Source of the DNA: Acidimicrobiales bacterium
GTDB taxonomy: Bacteria; Actinomycetota; Acidimicrobiia; Acidimicrobiales; JAHWLA01
Assembly: GCA_035536915.1 (NCBI GenBank)
Contig: DATLNE010000044.1
Location: 297,185 to 361,184 of the forward strand
DNA length: 64,000 nucleotides
Direction of reading: 5' to 3'
Shown: positions 45,338 to 53,538 of the stretch, one piece after another
Numbering within the stretch: position 1 is the first letter of the stretch
How the letters are laid out: each line of letters starts with the position of its first letter
The notes under the pieces: model-generated
The model's database searches: none
Seen by the model: only the letters and a program-made list of their open reading frames with translations
What the model was told of the DNA's origin: nothing
Made by a program: the position numbers and the translations under genes

Positions 45338-46276
45338 ATGGCAATCACCCTGCCGCTCGGGATCCTGCGAGAACCGGAGCCACCTGACCACCTCGCGTGG
45401 CAACGCACGACGGTCGAAGGGCGCCCCGCGCTCTACGGCGTCGCCGGCGAAGGCGTGCCCGTGGTGTTCCTGCACGGGTGGGGGTTGGGGCAGCACTCCT
45501 ACAAGCGGGCGCTGAAGCGCTTGGTCAAGCTGGGCTGTCGGGTCTATGCGCCGGCCCTGCCCGGCTTCGGCGGCACGGCCGACCTGCCCGGCGAGCACTT
45601 CTCGTTCGAGGGCTACGCCACGTGGGTCGACCGTTTCCTGGAGGCCGTGGGCCTCGACGAGCCCGCCTTCGTGGTCGGCCACTCCTTCGGTGGGGCGGTG
45701 GCCATCAAGCTGGCCCACGACCACCCCGAGCGGGTGCGCACCCTGGTGCTCGTCAACTCCATCGGGGGTTCGGCGTGGACGTCGGCCACCGGCGGCACGG
45801 GGCGCTCCATGGCCGACCGGCCCTTGTGGGACTGGGGCATCCACTTCCCGCGCGACCTGCTCGACCCCGCCCGCATCACCCGGGTGTTGCCGGTGGTGCT
45901 GGAGGACGCGCTGCCCAATGTGGTGCGCAACCCCAGGGCGTTGTGGAAGGTGGCCAACCTGGTGCGCCAAGCCGACCTGACCGGCGAGCTCGAACAGCTC
46001 AAGCGGCGCAAGCTGCCGGTGGTCGTGCTGTGGGGGGAGAAGGACGGCATCGTCCCCCGCGCTTCGTTCGACGCCCTGTGCGCCGCCATCGGCTCGGAAG
46101 GCGAAGTGGTGGGCGGCTCGCACTCGTGGCTGCTGGCCGACCCCGACGCCTTCGGCGAAGTCATGACCAACGTGATCGCCGTGGCCAATTTGGCGCGGGA
46201 GGCCGCGTCGCACGGGGAGGGGGGGAACGTCCCCCCCAAGCGCCGCGGCCTCCGGCGATTGCTGCCCGGCGCTTAG
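45338..46276 (+). CDS. Alpha/beta hydrolase
   Basis: A 312-residue soluble hydrolase. The oxyanion motif is FLHGWGLG, the nucleophile elbow VVGHSFGGAVA (Ser about residue 112), the acid VLWGEKDGIVP (Asp about 237), and the catalytic His GGSHSWLLADP (about 264). The substrate is unknown; closest in style are epoxide-hydrolase/haloalkane-like or lipase-like enzymes. It converges with the gene at 46273. Confidence 0.88.
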   Translation: MAITLPLGILREPEPPDHLAWQRTTVEGRPALYGVAGEGVPVVFLHGWGLGQHSYKRALKRLVKLGCRVYAPALPGFGGTADLPGEHFSFEGYATWVDRFLEAVGLDEPAFVVGHSFGGAVAIKLAHDHPERVRTLVLVNSIGGSAWTSATGGTGRSMADRPLWDWGIHFPRDLLDPARITRVLPVVLEDALPNVVRNPRALWKVANLVRQADLTGELEQLKRRKLPVVVLWGEKDGIVPRASFDALCAAIGSEGEVVGGSHSWLLADPDAFGEVMTNVIAVANLAREAASHGEGGNVPPKRRGLRRLLPGA

Positions 46277-47748
46277 CCCGGGGTTCGGACCCAGCCGGTG
46301 CCGACCGGGTACCACTGGGGCCCCTCGACGGCGTGCGTGCCCGCTTCGTTCACGGCGGTCGGGTTGGACGTCCTAGGAACGAGTCCCCCAGAGCGCAGCG
46401 TCCACGCCTGTGAAACCGACGTGGAACGTGGCCACGACAGCGCAGGGGTGATCCCCGATGTGAACGTGATCGCATCGAGCGTTCGGCGCAGCGAAGCGCT
46501 CGTGGCGTGGGGGCCTGCGACCGTCAGCGCTTCGTAGAGCACCCGAGCGGCCACCACCGCGCCTTGTCGCAACGCGCTTCCGTTGCTGTATCCGTATGCG
46601 TAGCCCGCCTCGGCATTCCAGTACTGCGCACCGGTGCGGGGCACGTAGCCACTCCAGGCGACCAAGCCGTCGCAGGAACGGTCCGACGAGGCCATGCAAT
46701 GGTCGGTAAAGCCGTCGGCCAAGACCGTCGACAGCCCGGCCAACTGCATTCGGGGCTTGACCGGATTGGTCGCCAGCCACTTCTGCGCCGTCTCCGGCAG
46801 CAGAGCCAGCAGCACGAAGTCGCAGCCGTCGACGCCGCACGCGCTGGTGAAGCGGTCGACCTGGGGGGCGTAGGCGTTGGCCGACGGGTCGAGGGCGACG
46901 GAAGCCTTGACGGTGCCGCCGTCCTGGCGGACGTAGCGGTCGAAGCTCTCGGCCGCTTCGCGCCCGAAGGTGCGGTTGGCGTCGTAGACGATGGCGAAGC
47001 TCTTGGCTCCACGGGCCTTGGCGTGTGCGGTTGCGGTACGGGCCATGGCGCTCGCGGACGGCCCCACGGGGTACACCCCGCGCGTCCGATGCTGCGCCTG
47101 GGACAGGCCGTCGCCGCTGACCACGGGGATGCCCGAGCGGGCGATGCGGCCGTTGGCAATAGCGGCGTCGAGGTTGTCGTCGAGGGGCATGCCCAGCACG
47201 GCGACGTACTTGGACAGGTCGGCGGTGTCCACGTTGCCGCGGACCAAGTGCACAACCCGGCCACAGACGCCGCCGGCCTTGTTGACGGCGTCGAAGAGCG
47301 AGTCCACGGCGTCGAAGGGCTGGGAGTCGAGCGAGCCGGTCCCCGCGAGCACCTTCAGCGGGGGCGCCTTGGGATCGACTGCCGGGCATCCTCGTCCGGC
47401 TCGCAAGTGCGACCAGTCGCCGTCGAAGCTGTGTCCCGACCACGGCAGCGTCGGGAAGGTGCCGGGGTCGCCGCCGAACGACGGGACCACGGTCGTCGTC
47501 GTCGTGCCCCGCTCCTCGGCCGAGGGGGGCTCGCCGACCATGCGCACGCTGTGGCGGTCGCCCACGCCGACCCCAGCGCGGGCGACCGCCATCATCGTCA
47601 TCGCCACCAGGCACAGCCCTGCGCCCACCTGCCTGCGCCTGCGGGCCGCTTGGTATCGATGCGCACGCGCGACAACGCCCTCCATCGGCGGCACGGGTAC
47701 CAGCGGGTTGGCGATCAACTCCGCGGCGAACTGTCGAAGGTCAGACAC
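46273..47748 (-). CDS. Membrane-anchored periplasmic-binding-protein-like partner of ECF sigma factor
   Basis: A 491-residue protein from GTG 47748, overlapping the sigma gene by 8 nt. Residues 1-40 are cytosolic and basic (VSDLRQFAAELIANPLVPVP then ARAHRYQAARRRR). One transmembrane helix follows (about 41-62), then a Thr-rich linker and a large extracytoplasmic type-I solute-binding-like domain (about 105-470; SFAIVYDANRTFGREAAESF, GCDFVLLALLPETA). The coupling suggests it is an anti-sigma or co-sensor that detects a small ligand outside the cell. No zinc anti-sigma motif is present. Confidence 0.7.
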   Translation of the reverse strand: MSDLRQFAAELIANPLVPVPPMEGVVARAHRYQAARRRRQVGAGLCLVAMTMMAVARAGVGVGDRHSVRMVGEPPSAEERGTTTTTVVPSFGGDPGTFPTLPWSGHSFDGDWSHLRAGRGCPAVDPKAPPLKVLAGTGSLDSQPFDAVDSLFDAVNKAGGVCGRVVHLVRGNVDTADLSKYVAVLGMPLDDNLDAAIANGRIARSGIPVVSGDGLSQAQHRTRGVYPVGPSASAMARTATAHAKARGAKSFAIVYDANRTFGREAAESFDRYVRQDGGTVKASVALDPSANAYAPQVDRFTSACGVDGCDFVLLALLPETAQKWLATNPVKPRMQLAGLSTVLADGFTDHCMASSDRSCDGLVAWSGYVPRTGAQYWNAEAGYAYGYSNGSALRQGAVVAARVLYEALTVAGPHATSASLRRTLDAITFTSGITPALSWPRSTSVSQAWTLRSGGLVPRTSNPTAVNEAGTHAVEGPQWYPVGTGWVRTPG

Positions 47749-48232
47749 TGCGAACCACCCCCACGACCCGCTCGTCGTCGTCGGCCAAGAGCTTGCCGAG
47801 AGTGCGCCGGGCGTCAGCGAGCAGCGACGAAATAGTGCTTCTGCTGACGCCCATGGCGGCACCCACCTGCTCCTCGGTCAGGTCGGCTACGAAACGCAAG
47901 ACGACTGCCGTGCGTTGCCGCGGCGGCAAATGCCGAACTGCATCCCAAGCCTCCCCGGCGGGGGCAGGTATCTCCCCCGGCGGACGTTGACGGGCAAGCA
48001 GCTCGCGCTCCTTAGCTGCCCGCCGCCCCCGCCGCCGGAGGAGGTTCAAGGCGACCCGATAGGTCCACCCGTTCGGGGAGTCCATGGCACCGACTCGGTC
48101 CCACCGAGCCAAGGCTCGGGCGAACGCTTCGTCGGCTGCCTCTTGTGCGACGTGGATGTCGCCGGCCACCAGCAGAAGCGAGGTCACCAAGCGCGGGTGC
48201 TCTTGGCGGTACCACCCTTCGAAGGTGTCCAT
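47741..48232 (-). CDS. ECF-type RNA polymerase sigma factor
   Basis: A 163-residue group IV sigma factor, SigE-like in style. Region 2 spans about residues 5-70 (WYRQEHPRLVTSLLLVAGD, AADEAFARALARWDRV) and region 4 about 100-155 (LPPRQRTAVVLRFVADLTEE and VGAAMGVSRSTISSLLADAR). ATG 48232 is chosen with GGGGGAG upstream; an ATG five codons earlier is possible. It is followed directly by the membrane sensor gene. Confidence 0.9.
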   Translation of the reverse strand: MDTFEGWYRQEHPRLVTSLLLVAGDIHVAQEAADEAFARALARWDRVGAMDSPNGWTYRVALNLLRRRGRRAAKERELLARQRPPGEIPAPAGEAWDAVRHLPPRQRTAVVLRFVADLTEEQVGAAMGVSRSTISSLLADARRTLGKLLADDDERVVGVVRSV

Positions 48233-48349
48233 GGCGGCTCCCCCCATCGCCTTTACAAGTCCTAGGGTGGGTGAATTGCCGGGTTTTGTCGACGGAAATT
48301 CTCGGCCGGTTATCGGGCAATAACTCTGGGTGACATTGAGTCTTTGCCG

Positions 48350-48366
48350 GGTGACACCGTGTCACC
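48350..48366. promoter_or_regulatory. Palindrome between sigma-factor and selB genes
   Basis: GGTGACACCGTGTCACC has perfect 8-bp arms around one base. Half of it (GGGTGACA) recurs 21 bp upstream at 48328-48335. It lies about 120 bp upstream of the sigma gene and just beyond the selB stop, so it could be an operator or a short terminator (TATTTCTTC follows on the plus strand). Confidence 0.4.
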
Positions 48367-48373
48367 TATTTCT

Positions 48374-49987
48374 TCAACCGCCAGGCAAGTGCGGGCCGGC
48401 GCGGCGGCGTTCGTCGACCCGGACGGTCACGCCGGTGCGGTCGAGGTGGGCGAGCAGCGGCAAGGCGTACTTGCGCGAGGTGCCCAGTGCGGCGCGGACC
48501 TCCGACACGGTCACGCCCGTCGGTGTCGCGGCGAGCAGGGCGGCCACCACGTGGGCGGCCCGCTCCACCGCGGAGGCCGAGAACCACACGCCGTCGCACT
48601 CCACCAGGAGGCTGCGACGGGCCAGCTCGTCCAGCTCGGCGCGCGTGGCACCCGTCGGCACGGGCGGGGCGAAGGGGTCGGCTTCCAACGCCGCTACCAC
48701 CGGGTGCGGGCCGGGCCGCCGGGCTCGTCCGCCCACGACCTCCACGTGGGCCATGGCGTCGAGCACCGCCCGCTCTCGTTCGTCGAAGGTGGCGACGTCG
48801 ACACCCCGGTCGACGGCCGCGGCGACCTTGGCTTCCAGGGCCGCCAACGCAGTGGGGGAGACGGCCCAGCGCCCCACCGTCGGCGGGCGGCCTTGGCCGG
48901 TCAACCGCTCCAGCACGTCGACGTCGACCCAGCCTCGTTCGGCGACCACCCGCTCCACCGAACGAGACGGCGCGGCGTGCTTGGCGGGCAGCACCGGCGC
49001 CACGTCGAGCACCTCGCCGCCGCCGACCGTCTCCGACCGTCCGGAGTCGCGCAAGACGTAGCGGTCGCCGGGCACCAGCGGCAGTGCCGCCGGCAGGTGG
49101 AGGCGCACGCACCCGCCGCCCAGTACCTGCAGCCGCACGGCGTGTTCCCCCGAGCCGAGGTAGGCGAGGTAGGCACCCCGCGGGGTCACGTCGCGGCCCA
49201 ACGACGTGAACGAGCAGTCGACCGTGCGGGTGGGTTCCCACTGCGACGGCAGCACCAAGGCATCGCCGCGGCGCACGTCACCGTGGGAAACGCCGACGAG
49301 GTTCACCGCTACCCGCGTGCCCGCTTCGGCCATCGGCGACGACACCCCCGCCGTCTGCAGCCCCCGCACCCGCACGGCCCGACCGCACACGCCGAGCTCG
49401 TCGCCCACGGCCAAGCGTCCGCCGGACAACGTGCCGGTCACCACCGTGCCCGCCCCCCGCACCGGGAACGAGCGGTCGACCCACAGCCGCGGCCGGCCCG
49501 AGTCGGCCACCGGGGGCAGCCTGGCCAGCATGCGCCGCAAGGCCGACGCCACGTCCTCGACGCCCGTGCCCGCCACGGCGTCGACGGCCACGAGCTCGGC
49601 TTCGGCCAGGAAGGTGCCCGCCACCCGGCGCCGCACCTCTCCGGCAATGTCGGCGCCGGATTTGGTCACGGCGACGACGCCGTCGCGCAGGCCCAGCAAC
49701 GAGAGCACCCGCAGGTGTTCCTCCGACTGCGGCTTCCACCCCTCGGTCGAGTCGACCACGAACAAGCAGGCGTCCACCGCCCCGACGCCCGCCAGCATGT
49801 TCTTGAGGAAGCGCACGTGGCCGGGCACGTCCACGAAGGCGCAGTCGGGGCCGAAGGCGAAGCCCAGGTCGATCGTCAGCCCCCGCGCCTTCTCCTCGGC
49901 CCAGCGGTCGGGGTCTGTGCCGGTCAACGCCCGCACCAGCGTCGACTTGCCGTGGTCGACGTGGCCGGCGGTGGCGACGACCCTCAT
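48374..49987 (-). CDS. selB: Selenocysteine-specific elongation factor
   Basis: A 537-residue translational GTPase. G1 is AGHVDHGKSTLVRAL (residues 7-21), G2 region EKARGLTIDLGFA, G3 FVDVPGHVRFLKNM and G4 VAVTKSGADI. EF-Tu-like domains II/III (about 180-330) follow, then winged-helix repeats at the C-terminus (about 350-537) that in other SelB proteins bind the SECIS hairpin. It delivers Sec-tRNA to recoded UGA codons. It overlaps the selA stop (ATGA). Confidence 0.93.
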   Translation of the reverse strand: MRVVATAGHVDHGKSTLVRALTGTDPDRWAEEKARGLTIDLGFAFGPDCAFVDVPGHVRFLKNMLAGVGAVDACLFVVDSTEGWKPQSEEHLRVLSLLGLRDGVVAVTKSGADIAGEVRRRVAGTFLAEAELVAVDAVAGTGVEDVASALRRMLARLPPVADSGRPRLWVDRSFPVRGAGTVVTGTLSGGRLAVGDELGVCGRAVRVRGLQTAGVSSPMAEAGTRVAVNLVGVSHGDVRRGDALVLPSQWEPTRTVDCSFTSLGRDVTPRGAYLAYLGSGEHAVRLQVLGGGCVRLHLPAALPLVPGDRYVLRDSGRSETVGGGEVLDVAPVLPAKHAAPSRSVERVVAERGWVDVDVLERLTGQGRPPTVGRWAVSPTALAALEAKVAAAVDRGVDVATFDERERAVLDAMAHVEVVGGRARRPGPHPVVAALEADPFAPPVPTGATRAELDELARRSLLVECDGVWFSASAVERAAHVVAALLAATPTGVTVSEVRAALGTSRKYALPLLAHLDRTGVTVRVDERRRAGPHLPGG

Positions 49988-51201
49988 CGACAGGCTTCGG
50001 CGACCACCGGGTCGTCGGCGGGATCGACGGCGCGCAGGTCGAGCACGGTGCGCCCGTCGACCACCCGGGCGATGACCGGCGGGTCGAACGAACGCAGTGC
50101 TGCCGTCCGGTCGCCGTCCAAGGCGATGCCCGCCGAGGGGATCTCCACCCCGGGCGCGGAGCCGCCGCCGGGCACCGACAGGCACTCCACCACCGTGCCC
50201 ACGCCGAGGGCGGCGGCCCGTTGCCGCAGGGCCTCGACGGGCACCGACGCCATGCGCCAGAAGGGGATGGCGTCGCCGTCGCGCCGCAGGTAGGCGAGCG
50301 CCACGTCTTGCAAGGCGCTCAACACCAGGCCGCCGGGCCGCAGCGCCCGCGCCAGCGGATGACGGGCGCAGCGCTCCACGAACTCGGCCCGTCCGGCCAG
50401 CACGCCCGCCTGCGGGCCGCCCAACAACTTGTCGCCCGAGAACGTGACGAGGGATGCGCCCGCGGCCAACGTCTGGCGGGCGGCGGGCTCGTCGGCCAGC
50501 CACGCGGGCGGCCCGCCGGGCAACCACGGGGTCGCCGCGTCGAGCAGGCCCGAGCCCAGGTCCACGACCGCCGGCACGCCCAAGGCGCACAGCTCGCGCA
50601 CCGGCACCGATTCGGTGAACCCCACGATGCGGTAGTTCGACTGGTGCACCTTCAACACCACGGCGCCCTCGGAGAGCGCGGCCCGGTAGTCGCCCAGGCG
50701 CGTGCGGTTGGTGGTGCCCACCTCGACCAGGCGGGCGCCCGATTGCGCCAGCACGTCGGGCACCCGGAAGCCCCCGCCGATCTCCACCAGTTCGCCCCGG
50801 CTCACCAGCACGTCGCGCTCGGCGGCCAACGCAGCCAGCGCCAGCAGCACGGCGGCCGCCCCGTTGTTCACCACCAGCGCCGCTTCGGCGCCGCACGCCC
50901 GGGCCAGGAGGGCGGCGGCCGAGCGGCTGCGCGACCCTCGTCGCCCTGAAGCGAGGTCGAGCTCCACGTTGGCGTAACGCGTCGGCCCCGCCGGCGCGCG
51001 GCCCAAGTTGGTGTGCAGCAGCACGCCCGTGGCGTTGACCACCGGGCGGAGCAGGGCCACGGCGACGGCCTCGGCCCGCAGCCGTGCGGAGCCCGGGTCG
51101 CCCGCCGCGATCGCCTCTCGTGCGCAGTCGACCAGCAGCGGATGCGGTAGGCCGACGTCGGCCAGCCGGCGTGCCAGCGAGTCGACGGACGGAGGGTGCA
51201 C
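49984..51201 (-). CDS. selA: L-seryl-tRNA(Sec) selenium transferase
   Basis: A 405-residue PLP enzyme converting Ser-tRNA(Sec) to Sec-tRNA(Sec). It shows NATGVLLHTNLGRAP, the KVHQSNYRIVGF segment and the PLP-lysine motif VTFSGDKLLGGPQAG. GTG 51201 is chosen because TAACCT lies 7 nt upstream (51214-51209); an ATG at 51231 or 51234 is possible. It forms an operon with selB. No selC or selD occurs in the window. Confidence 0.92.
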   Translation of the reverse strand: MHPPSVDSLARRLADVGLPHPLLVDCAREAIAAGDPGSARLRAEAVAVALLRPVVNATGVLLHTNLGRAPAGPTRYANVELDLASGRRGSRSRSAAALLARACGAEAALVVNNGAAAVLLALAALAAERDVLVSRGELVEIGGGFRVPDVLAQSGARLVEVGTTNRTRLGDYRAALSEGAVVLKVHQSNYRIVGFTESVPVRELCALGVPAVVDLGSGLLDAATPWLPGGPPAWLADEPAARQTLAAGASLVTFSGDKLLGGPQAGVLAGRAEFVERCARHPLARALRPGGLVLSALQDVALAYLRRDGDAIPFWRMASVPVEALRQRAAALGVGTVVECLSVPGGGSAPGVEIPSAGIALDGDRTAALRSFDPPVIARVVDGRTVLDLRAVDPADDPVVAEACR

Positions 51202-51208
51202 GACGGTC

Positions 51209-51214
51209 AGGTTA
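51209..51214 (-). promoter_or_regulatory. Leaderless-type -10 element for selA-selB
   Basis: TAACCT on the minus strand with a 7-nt gap to GTG 51201. Confidence 0.45.
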
Positions 51215-51240
51215 CGGCTGGGATAGGGCATCATGGCGAG

Positions 51241-53472
51241 GTGCTGCGCCGTCTCGGCCGTTCCATCGCACTCTTCCTGGTGTGCGCCGCCGCTGTCCCC
51301 TTGGCGGTCACCACCACGGCGCTGGCCACCTTCCTGTTCGCCCCGCTGCCGGCCACCCTCCCCGAAGCGCGCCACACCGACGCGTCGCAGATCAGCGTGG
51401 TGCTCGACGCCAACGGCGACCAGATCGGCGTGTTCCGGGAGTTCGAGCAGTCGATCCCGGTGGCCGAGAAGGACATCCCCCAGTTCCTGAAGGAAGCAGT
51501 CATCTCCGCCGAGGACCAGAACTTCTACAACCACGGTGGTGTCGACGTGCGCGGCAGCCTGCGGGCGCTGGTGGCCGACGTGCGCAGCCAGAGCGTGGTG
51601 CAGGGCGGGTCGACCATCACCCAGCAGTACGTGAAGAACGCGTACGTGGGCACTGAGCGCAGCCTGGTGCGCAAGGTGCGGGAGATGATCCTGGCCAGCC
51701 AGGTCGACCGGCAGAAGTCAAAAGAGGAGATCCTCTTCCTCTACCTGTCGAACGTCTACCTCGGCAACGGCGCCTACGGCGTGGGGGCGGCGTCGGAGAC
51801 GTACTTCCGCAAGCCGGTCGGCCAGCTCACGTTGTCGGAAGCCGCCCTGCTTGCGGGCCTCATCCCCGCGCCCAGCCGCTACGAGCCGCGCGGCAACGAC
51901 GAGTTGGCCGAAGAGAAGCGCATGATCGTGCTCAACAAGATGCTCGAGCAGAAGCGCATCACCCAGCAGCAGTACGACGAAGCGGCGCCGCGCAAGGTGT
52001 GGCTGACCACGCAGGGCAAGGCGCCCGGCCCGGCCACCCTCGTGTACCCGCCGCGGGAGCAGAACACCAAGTTCCCGTACTTCATCGACTACGTGCGCCG
52101 TTACCTCGAAGGCCGCTACGGCGAGAACGTGGTGTTCAAGGGCGGCCTCACCATCCAGACCACCCTCGACCCCGCGTTGCAGACGGAGGCGGAGCAGGCA
52201 GTGGCCAAGAGCCTGGCGGGCTCCAAGCCGCCGGTCGACATGTCGCTGGTGTCGGTGGAGCCGCCCACCGGTTACGTGAAGGCACTGGTCGGCGGGCGCA
52301 CGTTTGACGAGTCGCAGGTGAACCTGGCGCTGGGCGGTTGCCCGGTGAAGCACAAGGTGCGCATCGAGGTGGCGGCCAGCTGCTGGGAGGAGCCGACGGT
52401 CGGCGGCGGCGGCCTCGGTAAGCAGCCGGGTTCGGCGTTCAAGGCGTTCGTGCTCGCCGCCGCCTATGCCAAGGGTTACTCGCCCGCCAAGACGTACTCG
52501 GCGCCCGCGGTGTTCCGCATTCCCAACTGCACCCCTCGGGGCGAGAACAAGTGCGAGATCCACAACAGCGAGGGAGGCGGCGGCGGTAGCGCGACGATCA
52601 AGTCGGCCAGCGTCCACTCCATCAACACCGTCTACGCCCAGATGGTCCGCGACGTGGGCTGCAAGGAGACGGGCGAGATGGCCAAGAAGCTGGGCGTCAC
52701 CTCTGCCTTCTACAGCCCCGACACCCACGGCTGCACGGGCGTCTACGCCCTCGGCGTGATCGACGTGTCGCCTCTCGACATGGCCGCCTCCTACGGCGTC
52801 TTCGCCAACCGGGGCATCCGCCAGAAGGCGACCCCCGTGCTCATCGTGCGGGCCGCCGACGGGCGGGTGCTGGAGGACAACACCGAACGCAAGGGAGAGC
52901 GGGTCATCGAAGAAGTCGTGGCCGACAACGTGACCGACACCCTGCGCGGCGTCCTCACCAGCGGCACCGGCACGCGGGCCGACATCGGCCGCCCGGCGGC
53001 AGGCAAGACCGGCACCGGCCAGAACTACACCAACGCCTATTTCGTGGGCTACACCCCGACCCTGTCGACCGCGGTGTGGATGGGCCACCGCACCAACCAG
53101 AAGGACCCGCTCGTCAACATCCGCGGGCCCTACGGGACGGTGAGCCGCGTGTTCGGCGGCACCATCCCGGCCGACACGTGGCGGCGGTTCATGTCGGCCG
53201 CCCTCAAGGACGTGCCGGTCACCGAGTTCTCCGAGCCTGCCCCCATCAAGCCCTTGGCCGATGCCCTCAAGCGCCGCGCACGCGAGGGCTTCGATCCCGG
53301 CAACAAGCGGTCGGTGCGCGACACCGAGAGCGGCGGGCCGTACATGATCGCCCCGCCCGACCCCAAGGTCGACCCGCCCACGACCACCACCACCGAGCCC
53401 GACGACCCCACCCCGACGACGAGCTCGACGACCACCACCACGACCCTCTTCGGCCGACCAGGCGACGACTAA
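51241..53472 (+). CDS. Class A penicillin-binding protein (bifunctional)
   Basis: A 743-residue peptidoglycan synthase. One N-terminal helix anchors it. The GT51 transglycosylase domain (about 75-250) has SAEDQNFYNHGGVD (catalytic Glu 91) and QGGSTITQQYVKN. The transpeptidase domain has the SxxK serine in PGSAFK (Ser 398), SIN (Ser 460) and KTGTG (Lys 589). A Thr/Pro-rich tail ends the protein. The position near whiB and ArsA genes resembles ponA2 in Mycobacterium. GTG 51241 is the likely start, close to the divergent selA. Confidence 0.93.
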   Translation: MLRRLGRSIALFLVCAAAVPLAVTTTALATFLFAPLPATLPEARHTDASQISVVLDANGDQIGVFREFEQSIPVAEKDIPQFLKEAVISAEDQNFYNHGGVDVRGSLRALVADVRSQSVVQGGSTITQQYVKNAYVGTERSLVRKVREMILASQVDRQKSKEEILFLYLSNVYLGNGAYGVGAASETYFRKPVGQLTLSEAALLAGLIPAPSRYEPRGNDELAEEKRMIVLNKMLEQKRITQQQYDEAAPRKVWLTTQGKAPGPATLVYPPREQNTKFPYFIDYVRRYLEGRYGENVVFKGGLTIQTTLDPALQTEAEQAVAKSLAGSKPPVDMSLVSVEPPTGYVKALVGGRTFDESQVNLALGGCPVKHKVRIEVAASCWEEPTVGGGGLGKQPGSAFKAFVLAAAYAKGYSPAKTYSAPAVFRIPNCTPRGENKCEIHNSEGGGGGSATIKSASVHSINTVYAQMVRDVGCKETGEMAKKLGVTSAFYSPDTHGCTGVYALGVIDVSPLDMAASYGVFANRGIRQKATPVLIVRAADGRVLEDNTERKGERVIEEVVADNVTDTLRGVLTSGTGTRADIGRPAAGKTGTGQNYTNAYFVGYTPTLSTAVWMGHRTNQKDPLVNIRGPYGTVSRVFGGTIPADTWRRFMSAALKDVPVTEFSEPAPIKPLADALKRRAREGFDPGNKRSVRDTESGGPYMIAPPDPKVDPPTTTTTEPDDPTPTTSSTTTTTTLFGRPGDD

Positions 53473-53477
53473 CGGCG

Positions 53478-53534
53478 CGAACTTGCCCCCGAAACGTTGC
53501 GGTTTCCGCAACGTTTTCTACGCAAGTTCGGCGG
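53478..53534. repeat. Intergenic palindromic repeat, copy C
   Basis: Outer arms CGAACTTGC (53478-53486) and GCAAGTTCG (53522-53530) and inner arms GAAACGTTGCGG (53491-53502) and CCGCAACGTTTTC (from 53506) form a two-tier hairpin between two convergent genes. It shares TTTCCGCA and TACGCAA(C/G)TTCGGC blocks with copy A. It may also serve as a bidirectional terminator. Confidence 0.8.
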
Positions 53535-53538
53535 GAGG

